A program made the translations under genes and the position numbers. Positions 47,425-57,902 of a stretch of DNA of 64,000 bases are shown piece by piece. A model generated the notes under the pieces. It saw only the letters and a program-made list of their open reading frames with translations, did not search any database and was not told where the DNA came from. Position 1 is the stretch's first letter; each line of letters begins with the position of its first letter. The stretch is from Psychrobacter sp. (GTDB taxonomy: Bacteria; Pseudomonadota; Gammaproteobacteria; Pseudomonadales; Moraxellaceae), in the NCBI GenBank assembly GCA_029267175.1, contig JARIDJ010000076.1, forward strand, positions 1-64,000, written 5' to 3'.

Positions 47425-49851
47425 TTAGAAGGTACTACCGATTTGGAATTGAACTTTTTCGGTCTCATCGCCTTCTTTATCATTAAAAGGAACGGCGTAG
47501 CTGATAGAGATAGGTCCAATCGGCGTATACCAAGTCACGCCAGCACCAGCACTAAAGCGCAGATCATTATCTTGCTTCAAAAGTGGCACATTCGTATCTA
47601 CGCCTGTACTAGGGTTGATAAATGTACGGTCTTCTCTATCGGTAGTATCAAACACTTGCCCGCCTTCGGCAAATAATACCGGACGTACTTGATCGGCCCA
47701 ATCACCTTTAAACGGTACTGGCAAAATCAGCTCAGCACCAAAGCTTGCCAAGGCATTACCGCCAACTTCCTCATCCCTGATACGATCGAGACCGAGGAGA
47801 GCATCAGAATAAGCTTTGGATCTAGGGCCTAGGCTTGAGGACTCATAACCACGTACTGAACCATAACCGCCAGCGTAGAAGTTCTCATAAAAAGGTAAAT
47901 CATTACCATAGCCAAGCTTGGTATAACCGCGGGCTATCACATCTTTGTAAACAGGATAGTAGACGTTACCGCGATAGATAGCTTTTTGATAATTATTATC
48001 ACCAAAGCCGAAGGTTGCATCTATACTATGGCTCATACCTTTAGTCGGGAATACTGGACGATCCAGCGTACTATAATCCCAGCCCACTAATAAATTATAA
48101 CTGGTATAGTCATTTTTAAAAGTAGAAACGCCATCAATAGGTTGACCATTACTTCCTATAATAGGATTGAATGAACCACCATCTTTTAGGATCTGATCAA
48201 CGTTTGATACCCCAAGGAAGCGGCCGCCACGTACGGTAGTATTATCGATATTTAAGCCTGCACTAACGCGTTTGGTCTCATCAACAGGATAGCTATAATT
48301 AAGCGTAGCACCATAAGAGTCGGTCACGTAATTACTGACGTTACGATCATCGTATTTGGTTTCGCGGTAGTAAGCGCTAATGCCCTGCGAAACTCCGTTT
48401 TCGGTAAAGTAAGGGTCGGTATATCCTAAGCTATAAGAATCACGGGTCTCTGAGCGTGCCAGTGCCGCCTTGACTCGGTTACCCGTACCCATAAAGTTAT
48501 TTTGAGTAAGATCTAACTGAAAAGTTACCCCGCCACTTTGTGAGTAACCAGCAGCGATAGTTGAGCTGCCAGAGGGCTGCTCTTCAACGGTATAATTGAC
48601 ATCTATCTGATCAGGCTGATTAGGTACAGGTCTGACATCGACATTGACCGCTTTAAAAAACCCAGTACGGAGCAGACGCGTACGCGATAGCTGGATTTTT
48701 TCATTAGAGGCTAATGAGCCTTCTAACTGGCGCATCTCACGACGCAGTACTTCATCTTGGGTTTTGATGTTGCCATTGAAGTTGATACGGCGTACATAAA
48801 TGGGTCTTGCCGGATCGATATAATAATCAATAGCAACCACTCGAGTTTCATCATCGATACGCGGTACCGGACGAATTTGAGCCAAATAGTAGCCCTCATT
48901 ACCATAACGGTTTTTTAGCGCAGCGGTGGTGGCATCAAGCTCAGCTTGCGAATATTGCTGGTTAGGCGCAAAAGTTACTAGCTCATTAAGCTCATTGACA
49001 TCGAACTTAGGCTCACCCAAAAAGCTGATATCACCGAATTTATACTGCTCACCTTCGGTTAAGCTTACTTCAATAAAAATGCTTTTTTTATCTTCGCTGA
49101 TATTAAGTACCGCATTATCGACGCTGAAGCGTACATAACCATCGTTTTGGTATAAGGCTTTGAGGTTCTCTAAACTAGCCGCTAGTTTTTCTTTAGCATA
49201 ACGATCAGACTTAGAGATGAGGTTAGTCCAAGAGGTCTGTTTTACCGCAAAGACCTCTCTGATCTCTTTATCACTAAAATGGGTATTACCAATAATATTG
49301 ATATCGACAACTTTAGCCGCCTTACCTTCAATAAAACGTATATTAAGCTTGACGCGATTGCCATCGAGTAAAGTTTGGTCTACTTCGATACTACTATTAT
49401 AATAGCCTTGAGAGATATATTGCTGCTGCAGCTCATTGGCTACCCCTTGCAATGTCGCTTGTTTGAGCACATCACCCACGGATAAGCCCGCGTTATCTAA
49501 GCCCTGCTCAAGCCCTTCTTTTGGAATAAGCTGATTGCCCTCAAAATTAACTTCAGCAATAATAGGACGCTCAACCACATCAAAGCTAAGCTTACTGCCC
49601 TCAACGCGGCTTTGAATATTGGCAAAGTTATCGGTTGCGTATAAGGCTTTAATACTAGCCGCTAAGCTTGCATCGTTGACCGTGTCGCCGACACTAATAG
49701 GTAATACCGGATAGAGACTATCAGCGGTCAAACGTTGCAATCCTGTAAACTCAATGTCAGTTGCCACAAAGTCTGCTGCTTGTGCAGACACACTCATCAT
49801 TGCTACCACTAACGGCAACCCAGCCGCGCTCATAAATAAAGGCGTACGCAT
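47425..49851 (-). CDS. bamA: BamA, outer-membrane protein assembly factor
   Basis: BamA is the essential core of the complex that folds beta-barrel proteins into the outer membrane. The 808-residue protein has a signal peptide (about 1-25, ending AQA), five POTRA domains (about 26-425) and a 16-strand barrel with the lid-loop motif VRGYESSSLGPRSK and a C-terminal strand ending in Phe (FQIGSTF). Length and layout match E. coli BamA (810). rseP lies upstream with a 262-base gap that may hold a separate promoter, and lpxD follows. Confidence 0.97.
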   Translation of the reverse strand: MRTPLFMSAAGLPLVVAMMSVSAQAADFVATDIEFTGLQRLTADSLYPVLPISVGDTVNDASLAASIKALYATDNFANIQSRVEGSKLSFDVVERPIIAEVNFEGNQLIPKEGLEQGLDNAGLSVGDVLKQATLQGVANELQQQYISQGYYNSSIEVDQTLLDGNRVKLNIRFIEGKAAKVVDINIIGNTHFSDKEIREVFAVKQTSWTNLISKSDRYAKEKLAASLENLKALYQNDGYVRFSVDNAVLNISEDKKSIFIEVSLTEGEQYKFGDISFLGEPKFDVNELNELVTFAPNQQYSQAELDATTAALKNRYGNEGYYLAQIRPVPRIDDETRVVAIDYYIDPARPIYVRRINFNGNIKTQDEVLRREMRQLEGSLASNEKIQLSRTRLLRTGFFKAVNVDVRPVPNQPDQIDVNYTVEEQPSGSSTIAAGYSQSGGVTFQLDLTQNNFMGTGNRVKAALARSETRDSYSLGYTDPYFTENGVSQGISAYYRETKYDDRNVSNYVTDSYGATLNYSYPVDETKRVSAGLNIDNTTVRGGRFLGVSNVDQILKDGGSFNPIIGSNGQPIDGVSTFKNDYTSYNLLVGWDYSTLDRPVFPTKGMSHSIDATFGFGDNNYQKAIYRGNVYYPVYKDVIARGYTKLGYGNDLPFYENFYAGGYGSVRGYESSSLGPRSKAYSDALLGLDRIRDEEVGGNALASFGAELILPVPFKGDWADQVRPVLFAEGGQVFDTTDREDRTFINPSTGVDTNVPLLKQDNDLRFSAGAGVTWYTPIGPISISYAVPFNDKEGDETEKVQFQIGSTF

Positions 49852-50113
49852 AAATACTATCCGTCAATAAAAAACTTGCATAAGTTAAGTGAAAAAGCGT
49901 GTTTTGTCCAGCTCAATTAAGGCGCTATTGGCGACTGATTAAGATAGAGTTAGAACACTTTATATAAAACGCATCACAAAATAAACTAAAAATTATCTTT
50001 AGTAAATGGTAGTAGCTATCCGCCTTGCTCGTTGCTGCTTACAAAACGTACGTCTCAATCCAGTGCAGGCGTTAGTGTAGCGCATCTAGCTTGATAAGTC
50101 GCGTGAGCATAAG

Positions 50114-51496
50114 CTAAAAAAGCCGGCTAATATCATTACCAATCGCTAACACCATGAAACCTGCTAGCAAGAGTAGACCTATATTTAAGCCTGCTACTTG
50201 TACGCCCTCTGGCAAAGGCTTGCCTCGAATCAGCTCAATGACATAATAGACAATATGACCGCCATCTAGTACAGGAATTGGTAATAAATTTAGCACCGCT
50301 AAGCTTAAGCTAATTAAGGCGGCAGTAGATAACACCATCTCCCAACTGATATCAAAGCTTTGCTTAGCGACCTTGGCAATAGTAATCGGCCCTGATAAAT
50401 TCTCAAGCCCTATCATGCCTGAGAGCATCTTACCCATAGAGCTAACCGTCATCACTGCTAACTGCTCTGTCTTCTCAAATGACTTAATTAAAGACTCGCC
50501 TGGGCCATAAACCACGGTGTTTTTGTAGGCATCAGGAATAACGATATCGCTTTGAGCAACCATAGCACCAATCTGACCAAACTGATTGCCTAGATTGTCT
50601 TTTTTGCCTTGCGGCATGATTTGTAGCTGCAGCGACTTGCCATCACGCAGCACGGTAAAATTAAGCAGCACCTCTGGGCTATCACGAATGATACGGGTGG
50701 CACTAATCCAATCATTGATAGGCGTCCCATTGATGGCAGTAATCCTATCGCCGACTTGTAACCCTTGCAGACTAGCAGCGCCATCAGCGTTTAACCCGCC
50801 AATAATGGGCTCAATAGTCGGCTGCCAAGGAAGCACCCCAAAGCTACTAAGCGCATCTTTGCCCTGAGCAGCGCCTTGCATAAAATTGGCCACTGGTGCT
50901 TGATAGGTAGTACGCGCGCCCTCATTTGACTCTGCAGCTAGCGATTGCAAGGTGATACTAATATTGGTGCTCTCACCCATACGTCCGGCTAGTCGATAGT
51001 TGATACCTTCCCAAGTCTGCACCTCATGACCATCAATAGCGACAATTTTATCGCCAGTAGGTAGCTTTGCCATTGCCGCTGGCGTATCGGGTAACACCTG
51101 TCCTATATTCGTCGCTAGCTGCTCTGAGGGCGTCATAAACAGTACCCAAAATAGAGCAATAGCGATGATAAAGTTCATAAGAGGACCAGCGGCTACCACA
51201 GCGATTTTTTTTAGCGGATGCTGGCGATTAAAGGCTAAATGCTGCTCGTGTTCGGCTACCTCACCTTCACGCTCATCGAGCATCTTGACATAACCGCCAA
51301 GTGGTAAAGCGGATATTCGATAATCAATACCGCTACGTTTACTAGTCCAGCCAGCAATTTTGGGGCCAAAGCCGATAGAGTAAGTTAAGACTTTGACGCC
51401 GCATAAGCGCGCAACGATATAATGACCCCACTCGTGTAAAGCAATAAGAGGCCCAAGAACGAATATAGCCGCAAGCAAAGTAAGTATAAAAGTCAT
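50114..51496 (-). CDS. rseP: RseP, site-2 intramembrane zinc protease
   Basis: RseP cuts anti-sigma factor RseA and leftover signal peptides within the inner membrane, controlling the envelope stress response. The 460-residue protein has the zinc motif HEWGH at residues 21-25, two PDZ domains (about 125-215 and 225-310), and the second metal-site motif in NLLPIPVLDGGHIVYY near the C-terminus. Four membrane segments are seen. GAGAG before the ATG is a modest SD. dxr lies 41 bases upstream on the same strand and bamA downstream, as in most gammaproteobacteria. Confidence 0.96.
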   Translation of the reverse strand: MTFILTLLAAIFVLGPLIALHEWGHYIVARLCGVKVLTYSIGFGPKIAGWTSKRSGIDYRISALPLGGYVKMLDEREGEVAEHEQHLAFNRQHPLKKIAVVAAGPLMNFIIAIALFWVLFMTPSEQLATNIGQVLPDTPAAMAKLPTGDKIVAIDGHEVQTWEGINYRLAGRMGESTNISITLQSLAAESNEGARTTYQAPVANFMQGAAQGKDALSSFGVLPWQPTIEPIIGGLNADGAASLQGLQVGDRITAINGTPINDWISATRIIRDSPEVLLNFTVLRDGKSLQLQIMPQGKKDNLGNQFGQIGAMVAQSDIVIPDAYKNTVVYGPGESLIKSFEKTEQLAVMTVSSMGKMLSGMIGLENLSGPITIAKVAKQSFDISWEMVLSTAALISLSLAVLNLLPIPVLDGGHIVYYVIELIRGKPLPEGVQVAGLNIGLLLLAGFMVLAIGNDISRLF

Positions 51497-51537
51497 AAGC
51501 GTCTCTCAATTTAAGGCATGATGATTTGATATCCGGA

Positions 51538-52746
51538 TCAAGCCAGCTGAGCAACTACGGTCTCAGCATAACGACGAGCAGCCTGATCAATAGCTAAGAT
51601 ATCCTCAATGCTAGCATCACTTGCCAAAGCTGGAACGACAACTTGATTAAGAGTTTGCTCATTGATAGCTGCGATATCGGTCAAACGAATACGCTGCTGC
51701 AAAAATGCGGCGACTGCTATCTCATTAGCGGCGTTTAACACATTGGTAGCTTGAGTTCCTGCTTGCATCGCTTGCCGAGCTAAACGCAAACAGGCGAACT
51801 TTTGCAGATCTGGGGCGATAAACTCAAGCGCGCTTAATGCAAATAGATCTAGCGGCTGCGCGCCACTATCGATACGCTTTGGATAGCTTAGCGCATGAGC
51901 AATCGGCGTCTTCATATCAGGGCTACCTAGCTGCGCCAAAAAGCTGCCATCACTATATTCTACCATCGAGTGAATGATACTTTGTGGATGAATGACCACA
52001 TTTATCTTATCCTCACTCAAATCAAATAAATGACAAGCTTCAATCAGCTCAAGCCCTTTATTCATCATCGTTGCTGAATCGACAGATATCTTCTGCCCCA
52101 TCGACCAATTAGGATGTTTGATAGCCTCAGCCACTCCTGCTTGCTGCATATGCTCAAAAGAGTGATGCAAAAAAGGCCCACCAGAAGCGGTTAGCCAAAG
52201 CTTACGTACGCCGTAATAAGGCTGATGAATTTGACTATTATCTTGTTGAATGGATGGCGGCAAGCATTGAAAGATCGCATTATGCTCAGAATCAATTGGC
52301 AATAAGGTCGCGCCATGAGTCTTGACTAGTGAGATTAGCACTTGCCCTGCCATCACTAGCGCCTCTTTATTGGCGAGTAGAATTCGCTTGCCAGCACGGG
52401 CAGCGGCGAGTGTCGAGGGCAAACCGGCGGCACCAACAATAGCGGCCACTACGGTATCTACGGCGCTGTCCGAGGCCATATCATCAAGCCCTGCTATACC
52501 GCCGACAACCTCAGTAGCCAATCCCGCCTGCATAATCTTAGCGGCAAACTCATCTACCTTATCTAAAGGCACACAAACGCGGCTAGGCTTAAACTTTTGA
52601 CAAAGCTGTAATAGTTTATCTAAACGCTGATAGCCGGATAACGCATAAACCTCAAAATCATCACGGTGCGCCGCCAAAATAGCCAAAGTGCTATCGCCAA
52701 TAGAGCCGGTCGCGCCTAGTACAGCAATGCGTTGTCTGTCAGTCAT
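51538..52746 (-). CDS. dxr: 1-deoxy-D-xylulose 5-phosphate reductoisomerase
   Basis: Dxr (IspC) converts DXP to MEP, the committed step of isoprenoid synthesis, using NADPH. The 402-residue protein shows the cofactor motif VLGATGSIGDSTL (9-21), LLANKEALVMAG, the metal- and substrate-binding IDSEHNAIFQCL and SASGGPF-like TASGGPF, and the NWSMGQKISVDSATMMNKGLE stretch. Normal length (E. coli 398). It lies between cdsA and rseP with short gaps, so it is part of the same transcription unit. Its product line supplies UppS next door. Confidence 0.97.
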   Translation of the reverse strand: MTDRQRIAVLGATGSIGDSTLAILAAHRDDFEVYALSGYQRLDKLLQLCQKFKPSRVCVPLDKVDEFAAKIMQAGLATEVVGGIAGLDDMASDSAVDTVVAAIVGAAGLPSTLAAARAGKRILLANKEALVMAGQVLISLVKTHGATLLPIDSEHNAIFQCLPPSIQQDNSQIHQPYYGVRKLWLTASGGPFLHHSFEHMQQAGVAEAIKHPNWSMGQKISVDSATMMNKGLELIEACHLFDLSEDKINVVIHPQSIIHSMVEYSDGSFLAQLGSPDMKTPIAHALSYPKRIDSGAQPLDLFALSALEFIAPDLQKFACLRLARQAMQAGTQATNVLNAANEIAVAAFLQQRIRLTDIAAINEQTLNQVVVPALASDASIEDILAIDQAARRYAETVVAQLA

Positions 52747-52796
52747 AACTTATCTTGCCTATAATATTACAATAATCTCAATACAAAAACAGCTTA

Positions 52797-53606
52797 TCAA
52801 ACGATCAATAAGCCCAGTTGCTGCAAAGCTAGAAACCCTAACGCAAATATTGGCGTAGCAGACAGCAAGGAATCAATACGATCCAATATGCCGCCGTGTC
52901 CTGGCAAAATAGTACCCGAGTCTTTGACTTTGGCACGGCGTTTGAGCATAGACTCAAACAAATCGCCTAATACCGATATCAAAATAGTGACTACTGATAA
53001 GGCTACAAAGGCTAGCAACGCGACTCCGCTTAAATTAAGCATAAAGACGCTAATACCGATGACTACCAGTAGGCCAGTCACTACTCCGCCTGCTAGTCCT
53101 TCCATGCTTTTATTCGGCGAGACATTCGGTGCCATTTTTCGTCGTCCCAATTTGCGGCCAACAAAATAAGCCCCGCTGTCTGCGCACCAAACTAATAAGA
53201 ACACATACAGCAGCCACCAAGGCGACTGTTGCCACAGATAAAACATCGCAGTGATTGAAGCTACTAATATGACTATACCCATCACCGCTAGCCTGCGGCC
53301 GTACCAATTAGTATGGGTCGGAAACTTACTGACCCACGATAATGCCATTAACCATATTATTAACGACGCTATCCACCATAACACCCAAGTCGCTGAGAAC
53401 AGCATAGAGGCTAGAGTCAGCGCTAAGACAATCAGTACAAACACAGTAGGCTGACGCCACTTAGGCATAAGCTTGGTCCATTCATGCGCCGCAATCGTCA
53501 CGCCAATGGCTAACAGGGGCGCAAAAAAGATAGGCGTTTGGCTTGCAAATAAAGCAATGCCTACAATGATAATTAAGACAATTGCTGTTCTTATCCGTTG
53601 CCACAT
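52797..53606 (-). CDS. cdsA: Phosphatidate cytidylyltransferase
   Basis: CdsA makes CDP-diacylglycerol from CTP and phosphatidic acid, the precursor of all phospholipids, in the inner membrane. The 269-residue protein has about seven hydrophobic segments and the CDP-sig region SMLKRRAKVKDSG followed by PGHGGILDRIDSLL near the C-terminus, with the metal-binding Asp residues. The ATG at 53606 is preferred to an in-frame TTG at 53615, which lies against the AAGG. It sits between uppS and dxr. Confidence 0.95.
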   Translation of the reverse strand: MWQRIRTAIVLIIIVGIALFASQTPIFFAPLLAIGVTIAAHEWTKLMPKWRQPTVFVLIVLALTLASMLFSATWVLWWIASLIIWLMALSWVSKFPTHTNWYGRRLAVMGIVILVASITAMFYLWQQSPWWLLYVFLLVWCADSGAYFVGRKLGRRKMAPNVSPNKSMEGLAGGVVTGLLVVIGISVFMLNLSGVALLAFVALSVVTILISVLGDLFESMLKRRAKVKDSGTILPGHGGILDRIDSLLSATPIFALGFLALQQLGLLIV

Positions 53607-53738
53607 ACCAATCAAGCCTTATACTAATGATGAATAGAACTTTAGGGAGTATAGGATATCTGAGAGTCGACAGACACTCATAACGTACCGCCTAACTTAA
53701 CTTATTAAGCCACTCTTTTGCTAGTGATCTGCTAAGTA

Positions 53739-54494
53739 CTAATTAGTCATTTGACTAGCCACTTGCTCACTAGTCTTACCAAATCGGCGTTGACGCTGAG
53801 CGAAATCTTGGATCATCGATGCCAGCTCTGCTGCAGTAAAATTGGGCCATAGCGTTTGCGTAAAAAACAGCTCTGCATAAGCGGACTGCCATAACAAAAA
53901 GTTCGATAATCGGTACTCTCCGCCTGTACGAATCAGCATATCCACAGCAGGCGCGTCCGCTAGCTGCACATACTCGCCCAGTTTTTCTTTGCTGATCTGT
54001 TCAAGAGCTAACTGTCCGGCTTGTACTTGCTCGGCTAGCTGCTTTGCCGCATGGGCAATATCCCACTGACCACCATAGCTGATGGCGATGACCAAACTCA
54101 TAGCTTGATAATGAGCGGTTTGTGCTTCAGCATCCGCCATTTGCGCTTGTAGCTCTTGAGACAACTGACTACGATCACCGATAAAACGCAGCTGAATTTG
54201 ATACTTTTGCATGCGCGGCAATTGCTCACTGATAGTCACCGATAACAGATGCATCAACAAAGCCACTTCACTGGGAGGTCGCTGCCAGTTCTCACTAGAA
54301 AAAGCAAATACGGTCAATACTTGAATACCGACTTCACGGCAGTACTCGACCACAGGATCTAGTGCGTCTTTGCCTTTTATATGGCCCTCGCCTTTAGCTA
54401 ATGCATTTTGCTTTCCATAACGGTTATTGCCATCCATAATAATAGCAATATGCTTGGGCTTAAGCTCTATATCTATGTCGGTTTCTGTAAGCAT
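53739..54494 (-). CDS. uppS: Undecaprenyl diphosphate synthase (UppS)
   Basis: UppS (IspU) extends farnesyl diphosphate with eight isoprene units to make the C55 carrier lipid of peptidoglycan and LPS synthesis. The 251-residue protein carries IAIIMDGNNRYGKQ with catalytic Asp21, the FSSENW motif (about 79-84) and the C-terminal RTGGEYRLSNFLLWQSAYAEL, which binds diphosphate and metal. No strong SD before the ATG. A terminator lies upstream, so uppS may start a new transcript that runs through cdsA, dxr and rseP. Confidence 0.96.
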   Translation of the reverse strand: MLTETDIDIELKPKHIAIIMDGNNRYGKQNALAKGEGHIKGKDALDPVVEYCREVGIQVLTVFAFSSENWQRPPSEVALLMHLLSVTISEQLPRMQKYQIQLRFIGDRSQLSQELQAQMADAEAQTAHYQAMSLVIAISYGGQWDIAHAAKQLAEQVQAGQLALEQISKEKLGEYVQLADAPAVDMLIRTGGEYRLSNFLLWQSAYAELFFTQTLWPNFTAAELASMIQDFAQRQRRFGKTSEQVASQMTN

Positions 54495-54545
54495 TGTTTA
54501 ACCGTCTTAATATTAATAAATTCTTAGCCATAAAAGCTAACTATG

Positions 54546-54589
54546 AAAAAAACTGGCGTCTCGACAATAGCACTTGCAAGAGGCCAGTT
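54546..54589 (-). terminator. Terminator between frr and uppS
   Basis: On the minus strand an 11-bp stem (AACTGGCCTCT with AGACGCCAGTT, one mismatch) and a 17-base loop is followed by a run of T (TTTTT plus two in the stem). It lies about 50 bases after the frr stop, and splits the pyrH-frr pair from the uppS unit. Confidence 0.8.
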
Positions 54590-54638
54590 CTTAGTTGATA
54601 TTCAGGTTTTGGACTTTGCATTGAACCTAAAAAGCAAT

Positions 54639-55193
54639 TTACACTTCCATCAAATCGCTTTCTTTTTTGGTCAATTTGCTATCAATGATATCGATATATT
54701 TGTCCGTAATTTTTTGAATATCATCGCTAGCACGGCGCTCATCGTCCTCTGAGATCTCTTTTTCTTTGGCTAGATCCTTGATATCATTCATCATATCACG
54801 GCGGATATTGCGGATAGAGACGCGGCTGTTTTCCGCTTCACCGCGGGCCAATTTTTGCATATCACGGCGAGTTTCTTCTGTCAAAGATGGCATCGGTACA
54901 CGGATAACATCAGCAGTCATCGGGTTCAAACCCAAATCCGCCTCACGAATAGCCTTATCTACCGCTTGTACCATAGTACGATCAAAGGGCTGCACTAATA
55001 GTGTGCGCGAATCCTCAACGTTGACGCTAGCCACTTGGTTAAGTGGCGTATCAGCACCATAATAGCTGACCATAATACCTGATAGCATACCAGGGTGAGC
55101 CCGGCCGGTACGCACTTTACTAAAGGTGCTCTCTAAAGCATCTATGGTCTTTTTCATGCGCTCTTCGCCGTCTTGCTTAATCTCTTTAATCAT
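54639..55193 (-). CDS. frr: Ribosome recycling factor
   Basis: Frr works with EF-G to split the ribosome after termination. The second of two adjacent ATGs is chosen: it gives 184 residues, starts [15 protein letters not shown] like other Frr proteins, and has AAGGA six bases upstream, whereas the first ATG is only three bases from the SD. The three-helix bundle includes [16 protein letters not shown] and the conserved VSIRNIRRD. pyrH lies 70 bases upstream on the same strand, the usual pair. Confidence 0.97.
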   Translation of the reverse strand: MIKEIKQDGEERMKKTIDALESTFSKVRTGRAHPGMLSGIMVSYYGADTPLNQVASVNVEDSRTLLVQPFDRTMVQAVDKAIREADLGLNPMTADVIRVPMPSLTEETRRDMQKLARGEAENSRVSIRNIRRDMMNDIKDLAKEKEISEDDERRASDDIQKITDKYIDIIDSKLTKKESDLMEV

Positions 55194-55266
55194 CATATTT
55201 CCTTAATTTATCTATACGATAATATTTGTGGTTAATCATTTTTTTAAAGGTATAGCTAGATATAGA

Positions 55267-55992
55267 TTAGTGATAAACACGGGTGCCTTCGTTCTCGCCC
55301 ATGACCACATTTAATAAAGCATTTGGTTTGGTCATATCGAACACTTGTAACGGCACATTGTGCTCACGGCACAAAGCAATAGCGGTCAGATCCATGACGC
55401 CAAGCTTTTGCTCAAGCACTTCATCAAAAGTTAGGCCATCATACTTAGTCGCATCGCTATGTAAGCTTGGATCTTTATTATAAACGCCATCGACTTTAGT
55501 GGCTTTCAAAATTAACCCAGCTTCGATCTCGATACCGCGCAGACAGGCGGCAGTGTCGGTAGTAAAGAAGGGATTGCCTGTCCCTGCGACAAAGATACAA
55601 ACCTCACCGTTTTTTAAGTAGCGAATAGCGTTACGGCTGCTATAGCTCTCAGTGACCTCGCCGATTGGCAAAGCTGACATCAAGCGGGTTTTGATATTGC
55701 GGCGCTCAAGCGCATCACGCATCGCAAGGCCGTTCATAACGGTCGCTAGCATGCCCATCTGATCACCAGTAACTCTTCCAACCAAACCCTCTTGCTGTAG
55801 TTGCGCGCCGCGATATAAATTACCGCCGCCGACAACGATACCCACTTGCACTCCAAGACCGCGCAAGTGGGCAATAGATAAGCTCATCTTGTCCAATACT
55901 TCGGTATCGATACCCATGTCTTTGCCGCCCGCTAAGGCCTCACCTGACAGCTTGAGCAAGATACGCGAATAACGGGGATTTTTATCAGACAT
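55267..55992 (-). CDS. pyrH: Uridylate kinase
   Basis: PyrH phosphorylates UMP to UDP in pyrimidine synthesis; the bacterial enzyme is a hexamer of amino-acid-kinase fold. The 241-residue protein shows [13 protein letters not shown] (11-23), [12 protein letters not shown] and the [15 protein letters not shown] region that binds UMP and ATP. Same length as E. coli PyrH. AAGG precedes the ATG. The rpsB-tsf genes that usually sit upstream of pyrH are not adjacent; rimO is, 179 bases away. Confidence 0.97.
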   Translation of the reverse strand: MSDKNPRYSRILLKLSGEALAGGKDMGIDTEVLDKMSLSIAHLRGLGVQVGIVVGGGNLYRGAQLQQEGLVGRVTGDQMGMLATVMNGLAMRDALERRNIKTRLMSALPIGEVTESYSSRNAIRYLKNGEVCIFVAGTGNPFFTTDTAACLRGIEIEAGLILKATKVDGVYNKDPSLHSDATKYDGLTFDEVLEQKLGVMDLTAIALCREHNVPLQVFDMTKPNALLNVVMGENEGTRVYH

Positions 55993-56171
55993 AAGAGTAC
56001 CTTTTCATCATTAGTCGTTAGTTAATCATTATTTAAATAATTTCATTAGCTTATATTTGAACTGAGTCAAATTGCGCTAATTGTAGCAAAAACTACTCGC
56101 TATTGGGCAATTTTCGTTGATTATCAGTGTCATTACTAGCCCAGTGTCTATCTACAAAGTCGCACTGCTAG

Positions 56172-57743
56172 TTACTCATTGTAGCTGGCAAATAAATCAT
56201 ACTCGCTAGCATCATCGATAGTTACGGTTATAAACTGCCCAACTTTTACAGCAGCGTCAATATTATCGACATAGACATGACCGTCAATCTCTGGCGCATC
56301 AGCATAGCTGCGACAGATAGCAATATTCTCTTCTGTGTCAATCTCATCGACTAATACTTGCAGCGTTTTGGCAACTTTTTCTTGCAATTTTTGTGCTGAG
56401 ATCTGTTGCTGTAGCGCCATGAAACGCTCGTAGCGCTCCTGCTTCACCACTTCTGGCACCGGATTAGGCAAATCATTTGCGACCGCGCCTTCTACCTCTG
56501 AATAAGTAAAAGCGCCAACGCGATCTAGACGCGCCTCCACCAGCCAGTCAAGCAAACATTGAAAGTCCTCTTCGGTCTCGCCAGGGAAGCCAACCACGAA
56601 AGTGGAGCGAATAACGATATCAGGACAAATCGCACGCCATGCTTTAATACGCGCTAAGGTATTTTCGCTATGCGCCGGACGTTTCATGGCTTTGAGGATA
56701 CTAGGGCTTGCATGTTGAAAGGGAATATCTAGATAAGGCAGCAGCCTACCTTCGCTCATTAACTCAACGACTTTATCAACGTGGGGATACGGATAAACGT
56801 AATGCAAACGCACCCAAATACCAAGCTGATTCAGCGCTTGGCACATGTCATAGAATTTGGACTTAATAGGCATGCCATTCCAAAAGCTAGTTTTATATTT
56901 CAAATCCAAGCCGTAAGCGGAAGTATCTTGCGAGATGATTAACAGCTCTTTTACGCCAGCATTTTTGAGTGCCATCGCTTCATTCATCACATTATCAATA
57001 GGACGCGAGACTAAATCACCGCGTAAGCTTGGAATAATACAAAAAGTACAACGGTGATTGCAGCCCTCGGATATCTTTAGATAAGCGTAATGGCTAGGCG
57101 TTAGTTTAATGCCCGCTTCATTGATCAGATCTATCTTGGGATTATAATCCTTCTCTTTATCTTTACGCGCACGCGGCACATGCTGAGCTACCGCGGTAAT
57201 CACCTCATCATAAGCATGCGCGCCCGTCACCGCCAAAACGGCTGGATGCATGGCTCTAATCTTCTCCGCCTCTTTGCCCAAGCAGCCGGTAACAATGACT
57301 TTACCGTTTTTACTAATCGCCTCGCCAATGGCATCGAGCGACTCTTGTACCGCTGACTCAATAAAGCCGCAAGTATTCACTACCACCAAATCAGCGCCGT
57401 CATAGTCGCTTGCCACTTGATAGCCATCGCGGCTTAATTCTGTGATAATACGCTCGCTATCGACCAAAGCTTTTGGGCAGCCTAAAGACACAAAACCAAT
57501 CTTTGGCGCCGTTGTTGGAGCATTAGCAGTTGCAGCATTGCCACTACTCTCACCGCTTTGTTCGATACTACGGTTTTGGTTATGGTTGGCCTTATGATGA
57601 TAAGGCTCATTAGACTCAGTGCGCTGACTTAAATTTGATGTGGCAGGATTGAAAACGCTAGCGCTATTTTTCAATACTTGAGCGGCGGCGTTTGTTGAAT
57701 GAGCAGAAATACTATCAGCGGCGGGTGTAGAAGTTTTGGACAT
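56172..57743 (-). CDS. rimO: Ribosomal protein S12 methylthiotransferase RimO
   Basis: RimO adds a methylthio group to an Asp of ribosomal protein S12, using two iron-sulphur clusters and SAM. With the chosen start the protein has 523 residues. An N-terminal extension of about 80 residues (Ser/Asn/Ala-rich) precedes the UPF0004 domain with cysteines in SLGCPKA, NTCGFIE and TGCLGK. The radical-SAM motif is CNHRCTFC, and a TRAM domain closes the protein. The ATG at 57743 has AAGG seven bases upstream; a longer frame to 57779 lacks an SD. E. coli RimO has 441 residues. Confidence 0.95.
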   Translation of the reverse strand: MSKTSTPAADSISAHSTNAAAQVLKNSASVFNPATSNLSQRTESNEPYHHKANHNQNRSIEQSGESSGNAATANAPTTAPKIGFVSLGCPKALVDSERIITELSRDGYQVASDYDGADLVVVNTCGFIESAVQESLDAIGEAISKNGKVIVTGCLGKEAEKIRAMHPAVLAVTGAHAYDEVITAVAQHVPRARKDKEKDYNPKIDLINEAGIKLTPSHYAYLKISEGCNHRCTFCIIPSLRGDLVSRPIDNVMNEAMALKNAGVKELLIISQDTSAYGLDLKYKTSFWNGMPIKSKFYDMCQALNQLGIWVRLHYVYPYPHVDKVVELMSEGRLLPYLDIPFQHASPSILKAMKRPAHSENTLARIKAWRAICPDIVIRSTFVVGFPGETEEDFQCLLDWLVEARLDRVGAFTYSEVEGAVANDLPNPVPEVVKQERYERFMALQQQISAQKLQEKVAKTLQVLVDEIDTEENIAICRSYADAPEIDGHVYVDNIDAAVKVGQFITVTIDDASEYDLFASYNE

Positions 57744-57902
57744 AGCGAACCTTGCTTGAGATAAAATGGCTGAGCGCATTGTACGTTTTTTTTGTGATAA
57801 TCGCTAGTTTTGCCGCGCTATCCTGTTGATTTGTGGTTAAATGTTTAGATTTAAATCATCAGCGCCTAAAACTTGGCGTCATTTTACTCTATAGGCTTTT
57901 TT

